NCBI GenBank assembly: GCA_945830395.1 | Contig: CALZYE010000002.1 | Coordinates: 104,518-168,517 of the forward strand | Source: an uncultured Clostridia bacterium | Lineage (GTDB): Bacteria > Bacillota > Clostridia > Peptostreptococcales > Anaerovoracaceae | Length of the DNA stretch: 64,000 nucleotides | Direction: 5' to 3' | Shown: piece by piece, positions 25,553 to 34,835 of the stretch | Layout of the letters: each line of letters opens with the position of its first letter | Position numbering within the stretch: the stretch's first letter is position 1 | Notes under the pieces: model-generated | Databases searched by the model: none | What the model saw: the letters and a program-made list of their open reading frames with translations, nothing else | What the model was told of the DNA's origin: nothing | Made by a program: the position numbers and the translations under genes

Positions 25553-26359
25553 TTAAATTATGCTCTTTATTTCCACATCCACTCTTACCACATTAAATGC
25601 CGTCATCGTTTCTATTTGGAGAGCAAGAAGCCTCTGAAAGTCCTCTGCTGCCTGCCAGACTTTGTAACCTCTCCTTATCCCCACAGAAATTTTCACATCC
25701 AATGAATCCGGTGAGGTGTTTGCATATGCCTTGAAAATTTTGCAAATAGCAGGACTATCTTTTGCGACACAGTTTGCTATGTCAAAGATTACGGAGTCTG
25801 ATATATAGTATCGTCCTAAATAGCTGAATGTAGGCCTCACTACAGTCCTCTCGTGCTGGTGCTCACCGCCAAAAATACCCCCTCTGAAAAACCTCAGAGG
25901 ATCCATGAAATATCCTGCAAAGTCCCTCTTAAGCTCCAGCGTGGGAACGGGGATTACATGCTTGCCCTGGTAGATTCTCTGCCGGTTTGCGGTTTTTATA
26001 TCCTCCTCCGTGGAAATATCCTCTATATGAATTTTTTTATAGATAGCAGGTAAATTTAAGCGTTTCACAACCTTTTCCACCATTTTATCAGAGGTTCCTA
26101 TGACTAAGATGGAATCAGGATTTCTCAAAGCAATCTTTGAGACTACGGAGTTTCTGTGCTCATCCAAAGTAAAGAGAGCCGTCTTAATTGCACCCACCCT
26201 CGTATCCTGTCGCTTCGCCGATATTCCGGCTTCCACTCTGCTGCGGTAGATAAAAAGGCCGTCGTCTATTATACTCTCTATATTAAGTTCATTACATAGA
26301 TTCATGGCTTGAAAGCTTTTCCCCGTGCCACTTTTTCCGCTTAAAGTATAAACTTTCAT
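25553..26359 (-). CDS. P-loop ATPase-like protein with C-terminal Asp23-like domain
   Basis: A 268-residue soluble protein. The N-terminus has a P-loop GKSGTGKS at residues 8-15, and the region to about 160 resembles a small nucleotide-binding domain. The C-terminal part (about 165-265: VRPTFSYLGRYYISDSVIFDIANC, VKISVGIRRGYKVWQAAEDF, VDVEIKSII) resembles the Asp23/Gls24 envelope-stress fold. The combination is seen in uncharacterised clostridial proteins; the role is unknown. It is divergent from the ferredoxin gene. Confidence 0.7.
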   Translation of the reverse strand: MKVYTLSGKSGTGKSFQAMNLCNELNIESIIDDGLFIYRSRVEAGISAKRQDTRVGAIKTALFTLDEHRNSVVSKIALRNPDSILVIGTSDKMVEKVVKRLNLPAIYKKIHIEDISTEEDIKTANRQRIYQGKHVIPVPTLELKRDFAGYFMDPLRFFRGGIFGGEHQHERTVVRPTFSYLGRYYISDSVIFDIANCVAKDSPAICKIFKAYANTSPDSLDVKISVGIRRGYKVWQAAEDFQRLLALQIETMTAFNVVRVDVEIKSII

Positions 26360-26360
26360 C

Positions 26361-26389
26361 TTTACTTATCCGTTCCTTTCTGATATACT
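26361..26389 (+). promoter_or_regulatory. Ferredoxin gene promoter
   Basis: TTTACT and TATACT are separated by 17 bases, with the start of transcription about 40 bases before the ferredoxin ATG. Confidence 0.65.
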
Positions 26390-26420
26390 ATTTCAAGAAT
26401 TCATTTCAAGACATGTCTAA

Positions 26421-26606
<186 letters not shown>

Positions 26607-26620
26607 GCAATTAGTAACTT

Positions 26621-26655
26621 ATAGCCGTTTCACTATGTGAAACGGCTATTTATTT
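26621..26655 (+). terminator. Bidirectional terminator between ferredoxin and rex
   Basis: ATAGCCGTTTCAC and GTGAAACGGCTAT form a perfect 13-bp stem with a three-base loop, followed by TTATTTTTC on the plus strand. Confidence 0.85.
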
Positions 26656-26707
26656 TTCAGTGCTGCCTTTATGCTGCAAAACTCAAATACATGTATTATT
26701 TCTTCAT

Positions 26708-27367
26708 CTACTTATGTGCGTTATGTACATTTTTAGGAATCGCGTTCATATGGTATGCAAGGGCGTGCAGGCTGTCAGAAAGCTGAACGATTTCCAGCGC
26801 TACATGAGACGGAACCTCAATATCTGTGATCGCAAAGTTCCAGATTCCTCTAACGCCTGCAAAACACAGCTTATCCGCAACTTCCTGAGCGCTTTCCTGG
26901 TTGACGCATATTATTCCTATATCTATTTCCTCTTCTTCCACATACTCCACAAGCTCTTCCTGATCGTAAATCTGTATTCCTTCAAGCTGATTGCCTACCA
27001 GCTTGGGGTTAATATCAAAGGCTGCACAAATTTTAAAGCCCTGCTTATGAAACTTGGTGTACTTGGCGATAGCCTGTCCGAGATTCCCCGCTCCCACAAT
27101 AACCATCTTATATTCTTTATCCAGACCCAAAATAGCGCTGATCTCGCGATACAGACCTTCCACGCTGTACCCGTAACCCTGCTGCCCAAAACCTCCGAAG
27201 TTATTCAAATCCTGTCGAATCTGAGATGCGGTGTAACCTATAAGTTCACTGAATTCCTTGGATGAAATCTTCTCTATTCCCTTTTTCCTAAGCTCTATCA
27301 AATATCTTCTATATCTGGGAAGTCTTTTAATTACTGCATTAGAAATCTTTGCATTCTTCTTTGCCAT
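26708..27367 (-). CDS. rex: Redox-sensing transcriptional repressor Rex
   Basis: A 219-residue NADH/NAD-sensing repressor. The winged helix spans about residues 1-80 (LPRYRRYLIEL, TASQIRQDLNNFGGFGQQGYGY) and the Rossmann domain follows with VGAGNLGQAIA near 91-101. It represses fermentation and electron-transfer genes when NADH is low. A direct repeat of a Rex-like half site lies upstream. Confidence 0.95.
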   Translation of the reverse strand: MAKKNAKISNAVIKRLPRYRRYLIELRKKGIEKISSKEFSELIGYTASQIRQDLNNFGGFGQQGYGYSVEGLYREISAILGLDKEYKMVIVGAGNLGQAIAKYTKFHKQGFKICAAFDINPKLVGNQLEGIQIYDQEELVEYVEEEEIDIGIICVNQESAQEVADKLCFAGVRGIWNFAITDIEVPSHVALEIVQLSDSLHALAYHMNAIPKNVHNAHK

Positions 27368-27388
27368 AAATAATTCCTTTCCTCTTTT

Positions 27389-27412
27389 CTATCAACAAAT
27401 CTATCAACAAAA
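27389..27412 (-). promoter_or_regulatory. Direct repeat upstream of rex
   Basis: Minus-strand TTGTTGATAG occurs twice with a 12-base period, 20-45 bases before the rex ATG. TTGTTGA resembles a Rex half-site (consensus TTGTTAA...TTAACAA), but the two are direct, not inverted. Confidence 0.35.
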
Positions 27413-27499
27413 CCTCCGCGGTAATAATACAAATCCTGCTTAAAAGTGCCCTAAAAATCAGCTCTGCAAACCGCCCGGCATTCCGCTTAAACGAAATAA

Positions 27500-27524
27500 T
27501 ACAAGAAAACCCGCAGGAAGCGGG
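27500..27524 (-). terminator. Terminator after acpP
   Basis: CCCGC and GCGGG pair around TTCCT on the minus strand, followed by TTTTCTTGT, right after the acyl carrier protein gene. Confidence 0.75.
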
Positions 27525-27530
27525 CCTCAA

Positions 27531-27764
27531 TCAGTCTTCAATATTATCTTCTACATATTTAACAAGATCACCCACCAGCTGGAATTTCTCAGCTTCTTCG
27601 TCAGGTATCTCAAGGTCAAACTCTTCTTCAATAGCCATGATAATTTCCACGGCATCTAAAGAATCAGCTTCTAAATCTTTCATAAGATTGGTATCCATTG
27701 TAACCATTGATTCGTCAACGCTCAGCTGTTCAACAATGATCTTTCTCACCTTATCAAATGTCAT
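27531..27764 (-). CDS. acpP: Acyl carrier protein
   Basis: A 77-residue acidic helical protein. The phosphopantetheine attachment site is S35 in EADSLDAVE. The chosen ATG has AGGAGG six bases upstream; an ATG two codons earlier touches that site. It carries acyl chains for fatty acid synthesis. The Sfp-type transferase elsewhere in the window could modify it. It stands alone with its own terminator and no fab genes beside it. Confidence 0.95.
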   Translation of the reverse strand: MTFDKVRKIIVEQLSVDESMVTMDTNLMKDLEADSLDAVEIIMAIEEEFDLEIPDEEAEKFQLVGDLVKYVEDNIED

Positions 27765-27836
27765 GTTCATCCTCCTACTTCCCTCTAATTACAAATAGTA
27801 TTATAGTGTAGTCAATTCCTTTATGCAAGCATAAAT

Positions 27837-29813
27837 TTATAGGTTAATCCATTTATCGTAGATAAAGTCAAGTTCATCCTGCCGGGACTTAACTTCTTCA
27901 TCCAGCTCCATTAGTTTTTGAGGGTTTGTAAGATTTTCTTCCCTGCACATTTCTCCATGAAGCATCTCTATTTTTTCTTCCAACTCGGCAATGGTCTTTT
28001 CAAGGCGGTCTCTTTCCCTTGCCGTTCTTCTTTCCTCCGCCTCTTTCTTTTTTTTCCGGGCTCGCTCCTCAGCTGCAGACAGTTTTTCACAGCAGATGGC
28101 ATTTTCGCACCGTGATGCAAGCTCTTCAGTTTTTTCATCCTTCAGGGTGTTAATATATTTTTTCCCTGATTCTATGGATGCCTTCTTTTCCTCGTAATAA
28201 TCGTATCCGCCTATAAACTCTGTAATTCCGTCACTATTTAATTCAAAAATTCTGGTAGCAATTTTATTCAAAAAATATCTGTCGTGGGAAACCGCCACCA
28301 CCGTTCCGGGATACTGAGACAGGGCTTCCTCAAAAACTTCCTTTGAGTCTATATCTAAATGGTTTGTAGGCTCGTCCAATACCAAAACATTGGCGCCCGA
28401 CATCATAAGTTTCAGAAGTGCAAGCCTCGCACGCTCTCCTCCTGAAAGGGAATCCACCAAATTGAAAACCTGATCCTTTGTAAATAAGAATCTGCCCAGA
28501 AGTCCTCTTATCTCGCTGTCCTTATACAGTCTGAAGGAATCATGGATCTCATCCATAACGCTTTTGCTTCCTGTGAGAATCTCCTGCCTCTGATCATAGT
28601 AGCCGAACTCAACCTGATGACCTCGTCTTATATACCCTGAGTTGGGTTTAAGCTTTCCCATCATAATCTTAAGCAAGGTGGTCTTTCCGGTACCGTTGGG
28701 GCCTACGATGCATATTCTCTCACCTCTTTTTATATCGAAACTGACATCATGAAAAAGTTCTTTTCTGTCATTTCCCAATCCAAATGACTTTTCCAGACCT
28801 TCTCCAAGGAGTACATCCTTTCCGCTTTCAAAATCCTGGTGAAACTTCATTTTCACCTTCCCTTGGATATCCTCAGGTCTATCCAGCAAATCCATGGCGG
28901 CGAGCCTTTTTTCTCTCGATGCCGCTCTTTTAGCAAGATGCTCTGTTCCATGGGACTTAAAGCGTCTGATCATTTCTTCCTGCCGCTTTATTTCTTCCTG
29001 CTGCTTGTCGTATGCTTTCAGGTCTGCCGCTCTTTTTTGCTTCTTCTTTTCTGCATATCTGCTGTAGTTTCCCTCATACATGCTTAGACGATGTCCCTCT
29101 ACTTCAAAAATCCTTGTAGTCATCTGATCTAAGAAGTATCTGTCATGGGAGACCATTACAACGGTCCCCTTATATGCTTTGAGAAATTGCTCAAGCCATT
29201 TGAGCATCCCTATATCCAAATGGTTTGTAGGTTCGTCCAAAAGCAGAAGATCCGGATGCTCCATCAGAAGACACGCCAGTGCCAGTCTGGTGCGTTCTCC
29301 TCCTGAAAGTGTTGAAATCTCCTTATCATAGTATTCTTCACCAAATGCCATGCTTGACAGAATTCCTTTCATTTCACTCCTGTAGGAAAATCCTCCCTCA
29401 TTGTTAAACTTATCCTGAAGATGAGTCAATCTGTCAAAAACTCTGTGATATTCAGCAGTTTCAGCTTCACCTCTTGCTGCCATGCCTGCAACTTTGTCAG
29501 ATAGAGCATGGATTTCATCCTCCATCTTCTCAAATTTTCTGTAGATATTTTCCACCTGTTGAATTACGGTGCCGCCGGGATCGAAATCATCTTTTTGGCT
29601 TAAATACCCCATGGTTACATCTTTTGATAAAAATATACTTCCGGATTCTTGGGAATCTCTTCCCGCCAGTATATTTAAAAGCGTGGTTTTACCCGCTCCG
29701 TTGGCTCCTACAATTCCGACTCTGTCTCCTTCGTTAACATGAAAGGAGATCTTGCTTAGAATAACATCAACTCCGTATGCTTTTGTAATTTCTGTTGCTG
29801 AAAGTATAATCAT
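27837..29813 (-). CDS. ABC-F family ATPase (ribosome-associated)
   Basis: A 658-residue soluble protein with two ABC domains and no membrane part. Walker A GANGAGKTT is near 37-45 and GPNGTGKTT near 360-370; LSGGERTR and LSGGERAR are the signatures. A charged linker (about 245-310) joins the domains, and a coiled-coil C-terminus (about 560-650) is rich in Arg, Lys and Glu. The family (Uup/YdiF/YfmR types) acts on stalled ribosomes. It starts two bases after tsaD. Confidence 0.93.
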   Translation of the reverse strand: MIILSATEITKAYGVDVILSKISFHVNEGDRVGIVGANGAGKTTLLNILAGRDSQESGSIFLSKDVTMGYLSQKDDFDPGGTVIQQVENIYRKFEKMEDEIHALSDKVAGMAARGEAETAEYHRVFDRLTHLQDKFNNEGGFSYRSEMKGILSSMAFGEEYYDKEISTLSGGERTRLALACLLMEHPDLLLLDEPTNHLDIGMLKWLEQFLKAYKGTVVMVSHDRYFLDQMTTRIFEVEGHRLSMYEGNYSRYAEKKKQKRAADLKAYDKQQEEIKRQEEMIRRFKSHGTEHLAKRAASREKRLAAMDLLDRPEDIQGKVKMKFHQDFESGKDVLLGEGLEKSFGLGNDRKELFHDVSFDIKRGERICIVGPNGTGKTTLLKIMMGKLKPNSGYIRRGHQVEFGYYDQRQEILTGSKSVMDEIHDSFRLYKDSEIRGLLGRFLFTKDQVFNLVDSLSGGERARLALLKLMMSGANVLVLDEPTNHLDIDSKEVFEEALSQYPGTVVAVSHDRYFLNKIATRIFELNSDGITEFIGGYDYYEEKKASIESGKKYINTLKDEKTEELASRCENAICCEKLSAAEERARKKKKEAEERRTARERDRLEKTIAELEEKIEMLHGEMCREENLTNPQKLMELDEEVKSRQDELDFIYDKWINL

Positions 29814-29815
29814 GA

Positions 29816-30832
29816 CTAAAAAGGTAATCCTGCATGGGCATCCAAAAACAAATCGTCAGCCCCCTGTGCTTTATATTGATAATATGCCGCAGATCCTATC
29901 ATAGCACCGTTATCGGTGCATAAAACAGGTTTCGGCAAATATAGCTTAATATTTTTTTCTCTGCACCTCTTCTCAAGGGCATCTCTCAAAGCCGAGTTGG
30001 CAGCTACGCCGCCGGCAACGGCAATCCTGTCTGTTTCATACTTTGCTGCAGCCCTCATGGTTTTCTCCACCAGCACATCTGTTACAGACTGCTGAAAGCT
30101 TGCGCAGACATCGGGAATATACAAATCTTTTTTTGCCATCTTTTCCCTGTTTACATGGTTCAGAACCTGAGTTTTAAGACCGCTGAAGCTGAAATCAAAG
30201 CTGTTTTTTTCAAGCATAACTCTCTTAAATTCTATGGCATCGGGATTTCCATCTTTTGCTGCTCTGTCAACTTTGGGGCCTCCCGGATAGCCCAACCCCA
30301 TGACCCTTGCAACCTTATCGTAGGTTTCTCCTACAGCATCATCTCTCGTGCCTCCTATAACTTCACATTTATTGTAGTCCGTAATATACACGAGATTTGT
30401 GTGCCCTCCGGACACTATCAAAGTTAAAAACGGCGGCTTAAGCTCAGCATACTGCAGATAATTTGCACTTATATGACCGTGCATGTGGTTGACACCCACA
30501 AGGGGAATGCCCGTTGCAAAGGAAAGCGCCTTTGCCGTCGCCACTCCTATTACAAGAGCCCCTATAAGCCCGGGCCCGTTGGTGACTCCGATTAAATCTA
30601 TGTCCGCAAAATCCACATCCGCTTCCTTCATCGCATCTTCGATAGCGCCGTTTATATCCTGAAGATGATGGCGAGATGCGATTTCCGGGACAACTCCGCC
30701 GAACTTCGTATGAATATCGATCTGAGAGCTTATGACATTGGATAAAATCTCTCTGCCCTCTGCAACAACTGCAATTGAGGTTTCATCACAGCTGGTTTCT
30801 ATTCCCAAAGTAATAAATTTTCCATATTTCAT
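29816..30832 (-). CDS. tsaD: tRNA t6A threonylcarbamoyltransferase subunit TsaD
   Basis: A 338-residue ASKHA-fold protein. The metal-binding motif HMHGH is at 116-120 and the N-terminal GIETSCDETS at 10-19. It transfers threonylcarbamoyl to A37 of ANN-decoding tRNAs with TsaB and TsaE, both encoded in the same operon. The start abuts the rimI stop. Confidence 0.97.
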   Translation of the reverse strand: MKYGKFITLGIETSCDETSIAVVAEGREILSNVISSQIDIHTKFGGVVPEIASRHHLQDINGAIEDAMKEADVDFADIDLIGVTNGPGLIGALVIGVATAKALSFATGIPLVGVNHMHGHISANYLQYAELKPPFLTLIVSGGHTNLVYITDYNKCEVIGGTRDDAVGETYDKVARVMGLGYPGGPKVDRAAKDGNPDAIEFKRVMLEKNSFDFSFSGLKTQVLNHVNREKMAKKDLYIPDVCASFQQSVTDVLVEKTMRAAAKYETDRIAVAGGVAANSALRDALEKRCREKNIKLYLPKPVLCTDNGAMIGSAAYYQYKAQGADDLFLDAHAGLPF

Positions 30833-31312
30833 CTATGACTCCTTGCCCTTTTTTCCGGGATCTGCGATACGCCACATTATAACTGCCGCCTCGCCGTTAT
30901 CTTCGTAATATCCCGGTCGCTTTCCTGCTGATTGAAAGCCCATCTTTTCGTACATGGAAATTGCCGCCCGGTTACTTTCTCTGACTTCAAGGGTATGGCT
31001 TTTTATCCCCTGTCTTTCAGTAACCTCTATTAATGTTTTTATTATTGTCATTCCTACCTTGCGTCTTCTGAATTCAGGCAAAACTGCCACATTGTTTATA
31101 TGGCATTCCTCCATAATATTCCAAACTCCCGCATACCCGATTATTTTTCCGGAAAGTTCAGCGACAAAGTACATGGAATTGGGATTTCCCGCAATATCTT
31201 TAATCAGAGATTCTTTGGACCACGGCACCGTAAAACAGGTCTGTTCCAAGTTATAGAGTCCCGCAGTATCCGCCTCTATCCCTTTTCTTATAACTAATAA
31301 AGATTTAGGCAT
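30833..31312 (-). CDS. rimI: Ribosomal protein alanine N-acetyltransferase RimI
   Basis: A 159-residue GNAT-fold acetyltransferase with the acetyl-CoA loop RRRKVGMTIIK near 81-91 and the C-terminal YEKMGFQSAGKRPGYY motif typical of RimI. It lies between tsaB and tsaD, the common order in Firmicutes. Confidence 0.93.
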   Translation of the reverse strand: MPKSLLVIRKGIEADTAGLYNLEQTCFTVPWSKESLIKDIAGNPNSMYFVAELSGKIIGYAGVWNIMEECHINNVAVLPEFRRRKVGMTIIKTLIEVTERQGIKSHTLEVRESNRAAISMYEKMGFQSAGKRPGYYEDNGEAAVIMWRIADPGKKGKES

Positions 31313-31314
31313 AT

Positions 31315-32052
31315 CTATCTCCCTGCAAATTTCGCCATCTTTTCTTTGCGAAGTCTATCCAATGTGCCGTCCCTAAGCTTTTGCTCCGCCTCTGTTTCTC
31401 TCATATAGCTTGGCTCAAGTTCCGTATAACTGCAGGTATTTCCTTTCCTGTAGGCCTCAGCGCCATACCTTACAACCATTTCAGCGGTAGGAAGAAGGTC
31501 TTTTTCCGCCGCAAGTTTTTTATTCTCCAGCATATAACCGTAGTCTTCACTGTTTCTGTATGCGGAAACTCCGTCACCGTAAAATACAATATCTTTGCCG
31601 CTTTTGGAAACCGCCTCTACGACATCTGACAGCATATAGGGACCTGCTTTCAGCACATCCCTCCCCGTCTCATCAAATACGGCGCCGTAAACCTGACCTC
31701 TTCTGGCATTGAAAATCACTGCACATCCCGTATCCCCCTTGCATTTTTCCTTAAAAATATCGAGGCTTGGAACTGAAATACAAGGTATGTTAAGCCCTTG
31801 GGCAACGGCTCTTGCAGAGGAAACGCCTATTCTAATTCCCGTATATGAACCGGGACCCACCGATGCCGCAACCGCCTTCAGTTCATCTGCGCCTGCTTTC
31901 TCATCATCCAAAAGTCTTTTGGCAAGCCCTATGATATTTTTAAGATGTTCCATCGGCTGATTCACAGAAAGGCATCTTATCTCATCCGTATCCAAATTGT
32001 ACAATGCGGCAGAACCTAAAGCTCCCGTAGTTTCAAATCCTAAAATGTACAT
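31315..32052 (-). CDS. tsaB: tRNA t6A complex subunit TsaB
   Basis: A 245-residue ASKHA-fold protein with ILGFETTGALGSAAL at the start and SVGPGSYTGIRIGVSSARAV near 64-83. It dimerises with TsaD. The start overlaps the tsaE stop by 13 bases. Confidence 0.94.
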   Translation of the reverse strand: MYILGFETTGALGSAALYNLDTDEIRCLSVNQPMEHLKNIIGLAKRLLDDEKAGADELKAVAASVGPGSYTGIRIGVSSARAVAQGLNIPCISVPSLDIFKEKCKGDTGCAVIFNARRGQVYGAVFDETGRDVLKAGPYMLSDVVEAVSKSGKDIVFYGDGVSAYRNSEDYGYMLENKKLAAEKDLLPTAEMVVRYGAEAYRKGNTCSYTELEPSYMRETEAEQKLRDGTLDRLRKEKMAKFAGR

Positions 32053-32459
32053 CTGTATATTCGTTCTCCTTCTTCTTTTCCGTATTCAAGGAAGATGACT
32101 TTGGTATCATCGGGAAGAATCTCAGCTACTTTGTCAGCCCATTCCACTATGCATACGCCTCCTGCATGAAAGTAGTCCTCTCCTCCCACGGCTGTTAACT
32201 GTGCACCGCTTTCCAGCCTGTATACATCAAAATGAAACATGGGAAGTCTCCCCGAAGTATATTCTTTTACTATGGTAAAGGTTGGGCTGGTTATAAGTTC
32301 GGTAATACCGAGACCTTTGGCAATCGCCTTTGTTAAGGTGGTCTTTCCCGTTCCCAGTTCTCCTACCAGAGCAAGCACATCTCCGGGACACATCTCTTTA
32401 GCAAGCGATTCTCCAAACTTCATCACTTCCTGCTTGTTTCTTAGCTTAACTTCTCTCAT
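32040..32459 (-). CDS. tsaE: tRNA t6A complex ATPase TsaE
   Basis: A 139-residue ATPase with Walker A GELGTGKTTLTK near 33-44 and TSPTFTIV, plus HFDVYRLE. It powers the TsaB-TsaD complex. Its start overlaps the end of the ECF S-component gene by four bases. Confidence 0.95.
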   Translation of the reverse strand: MREVKLRNKQEVMKFGESLAKEMCPGDVLALVGELGTGKTTLTKAIAKGLGITELITSPTFTIVKEYTSGRLPMFHFDVYRLESGAQLTAVGGEDYFHAGGVCIVEWADKVAEILPDDTKVIFLEYGKEEGERIYRCTF

Positions 32460-33007
32460 ACTCGTGTCGTATTCTTATGAATTATATTGGAAATCTTCTT
32501 ATATATCAAAAATGTTACAATGGCATTTATTCCCGCTTTTGTCAGATTAAATGGAAGTATCGCAGGTAAAATAAGCTTTGCAACAGCTTCCTTTGTCATA
32601 CCGTAAAAAATAGGATCCAATATGTAATTTGCAAGGCACATCACCGCCGCCATGGCAAAGGTTCCGCATATAAGCCCGATTGCCGCTGTCCTTTTCGTCT
32701 TATTTCTATGATAAATAACTCCCGAAACTATTGCAAATGTACCTGTTGCAAGGATGTGCATAACAAATCCCATCAGCTGATCATGACCTAAAATAAAAGC
32801 CTGAACAAAGGCTGCAACCAAAACTACCAAAATGCCTGCCACAGGTCCGAAAGAAAATGTTGCGATAAGAATAGGCACATCTGCAAGTTCATACTTAAAT
32901 GACGGAAAAAGAGGAAAGGGAACATAAAGAAACACCAATGCACATGAAATTGCAGTAAGCATTGCAAGGGTTGTAAATCTCACCCTATTTTGTGTATTTT
33001 CTATCAT
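32456..33007 (-). CDS. ECF transporter S component, riboflavin type (RibU-like)
   Basis: A 183-residue membrane protein with about six helices. It has the RibU-type signatures YELADVPILIATFSFGPVAG and PFNLTKAGINA near the C-terminus. It binds riboflavin or a similar vitamin and needs a shared ECF module, which could be the housekeeping one elsewhere or the cobamide module in this window. No FMN riboswitch is visible. It overlaps both its neighbours (pepV and tsaE). Confidence 0.85.
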   Translation of the reverse strand: MIENTQNRVRFTTLAMLTAISCALVFLYVPFPLFPSFKYELADVPILIATFSFGPVAGILVVLVAAFVQAFILGHDQLMGFVMHILATGTFAIVSGVIYHRNKTKRTAAIGLICGTFAMAAVMCLANYILDPIFYGMTKEAVAKLILPAILPFNLTKAGINAIVTFLIYKKISNIIHKNTTRV

Positions 33008-34440
33008 ATTTTAAACTCCTTCTGTGTCAAACGATATAGTGCCTTGGCATAAATATCTATCATCTTGTTAAATCTGTCTATGGAGATTTTCTCGTTTTTC
33101 TGATGCATTATATCGGGATCTCCGGGAAAAAGTCCTCCGAAAGCCACGGTATTCGGGCATGCCCTGGCATAGGTTCCTCCGCCTGTAACCAAAGGACCGT
33201 TTTCCTCATCTCCCGTTTCTTCTCTGTAAACCTCCATTAAGGTCTTTATCAACCTGCTGTCATCGTCAAAAAATAGGGGCGGTGAATCCATTAACTTCAT
33301 AATCCCTATTCCGTAACTGTCCAGTATGGGAGTCATCGCCTCGTAGACTTTATCTGCATCAAAGCTCACCGGGTATCTGACATTTATATTAACCGAAACA
33401 GCATCTTTATCATAGGTAATCAGCCCGTTGTTCAGTGACAGCTTTCCTGATTTTTCGTCTTCAAATCCGATTCCAATTTCACTGCCGTCTATGTTAAAAC
33501 CTATATGCTTATTGTAAAACTCTATAAATTCGTTTACATCCTCGTTTGCAAAATTAAGACTTCCCAAAAATTCCATGAGGACGGATATTGCGTTCAGCCC
33601 CTTTTCAGGAGTTGCACCGTGACAGGGTATTCCCCTGCAGGAAATCTCAAGAGACTTCCCTGCGCCTTTTGATTTAAGCTTATAACCTGTTGATTCTTCA
33701 AAAGCTGCAAGCTTTTCCTTTATATTCTCATAGGCATTTTTTTCATCGCTTCTCACTACGGCGCGGGCAAATCCCGGCACCATATTAGGTGCTTCGCCGC
33801 CGGAAAGTTTGCTGAGCTGCAGCCCTCGCAAGTTACCCTTTGAAAGCTTCTTTGCAAGCTCAAACAGCATCAAGCCTTTTTCTCCGTTTATGACGGGAAA
33901 ATCCGCATCCGGTGTAATTCCAAATGTGGGAGCCTCTACTTTACTGAAGTAGTACTCTATCCCCTTCCACGCCGTTTCCTCATCCAGTCCCAAAATCAAT
34001 CGAATTTTTCTATGAGGTTCATAGCCTGCATCTTTCAGTGACTTCATCGCATAAAAAGCTGCAACGAGAGGTCCTTTGTCATCCGTCGTTCCTCTTCCGA
34101 TTAAATATCCGTCTTCCGTAACCGCACCGTATGGGTCATGTTCCCACCCGCTTCCTGCAGGCACCACATCCAGATGACCCAAAACTCCTACGGTTTCTTC
34201 ACCGTTTCCAAAATCGATATGCCCTCCGTAGTTATCTATGTTTTCCACAGAAAATCCCAATTCCCTGCCCTTTGAGAGCATATACGCAAAAGCATCCTGT
34301 ACGCCGCTTCCGAAGGGATAAAACTCCCCATCTGAAGTGGTTACAGGATCTGCCGCTTCACTTTTAATTTCAATTAGTTCCTTCAGTGTGGCAAGAGCTT
34401 GGCTTCGGTTGGCATCTATATGCTTTGCCAAATCCATCAT
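33004..34440 (-). CDS. pepV: M20 family dipeptidase PepV
   Basis: A 478-residue zinc peptidase. Metal and catalytic motifs are GHLDVVPAG near 88-96, GRGTTDDKGP near 117-126 and the LGLDEETAWKG segment near 153-163. The C-terminal GGGTYAR matches PepV. It releases amino acids from dipeptides, mostly carnosine-like. The start ATG pair follows GGAGG at five bases; an upstream TTG lies inside that site. Four-base overlap with the RibU-like gene downstream. Confidence 0.92.
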   Translation of the reverse strand: MMDLAKHIDANRSQALATLKELIEIKSEAADPVTTSDGEFYPFGSGVQDAFAYMLSKGRELGFSVENIDNYGGHIDFGNGEETVGVLGHLDVVPAGSGWEHDPYGAVTEDGYLIGRGTTDDKGPLVAAFYAMKSLKDAGYEPHRKIRLILGLDEETAWKGIEYYFSKVEAPTFGITPDADFPVINGEKGLMLFELAKKLSKGNLRGLQLSKLSGGEAPNMVPGFARAVVRSDEKNAYENIKEKLAAFEESTGYKLKSKGAGKSLEISCRGIPCHGATPEKGLNAISVLMEFLGSLNFANEDVNEFIEFYNKHIGFNIDGSEIGIGFEDEKSGKLSLNNGLITYDKDAVSVNINVRYPVSFDADKVYEAMTPILDSYGIGIMKLMDSPPLFFDDDSRLIKTLMEVYREETGDEENGPLVTGGGTYARACPNTVAFGGLFPGDPDIMHQKNEKISIDRFNKMIDIYAKALYRLTQKEFKI

Positions 34441-34453
34441 CAAAACCTCCAAA

Positions 34454-34678
34454 TTATTCTACTGCTATTACACCTGCAACTTCAGGAATCTGCTCTTTAA
34501 GAATTTTTTCAACGATACCCTTAAGAGTCATTCTGGCTCCGGGACAGCCTGCGCAGTGACCTGTCAATCTCACCTTAACCTGATTATCTTCAGTGACCTC
34601 CACAAGTTCTATGCTTCCTCCATCCTGAGCGAGTACTTTTCTGATTTCATCAAGCGCCAAGTTAATTCTATCTTCCAT
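34454..34678 (-). CDS. NifU-like scaffold protein, C-terminal domain only
   Basis: A 74-residue protein equal to the NifU C-terminal domain, with the CAGCPGAR motif that binds an iron-sulfur cluster. It acts as a Fe-S carrier. The ATG has GGAGG seven bases upstream; an upstream extension is not supported. It starts about 13 bases before pepV and belongs to the same operon. Confidence 0.93.
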   Translation of the reverse strand: MEDRINLALDEIRKVLAQDGGSIELVEVTEDNQVKVRLTGHCAGCPGARMTLKGIVEKILKEQIPEVAGVIAVE

Positions 34679-34835
34679 TTCAAATCCTCCGTCTGATAAT
34701 ATCGCTAAAGGCTGCAAAGCCTCTATGACCCTGCAAACCTTCAGCAAAACTGTCATTTTAACACCTTATTGTTACCCTGTATTTCTATTTGGCAAACATA
34801 TTTATTTATTAGCGAACATACTTAAGCGAACACAC

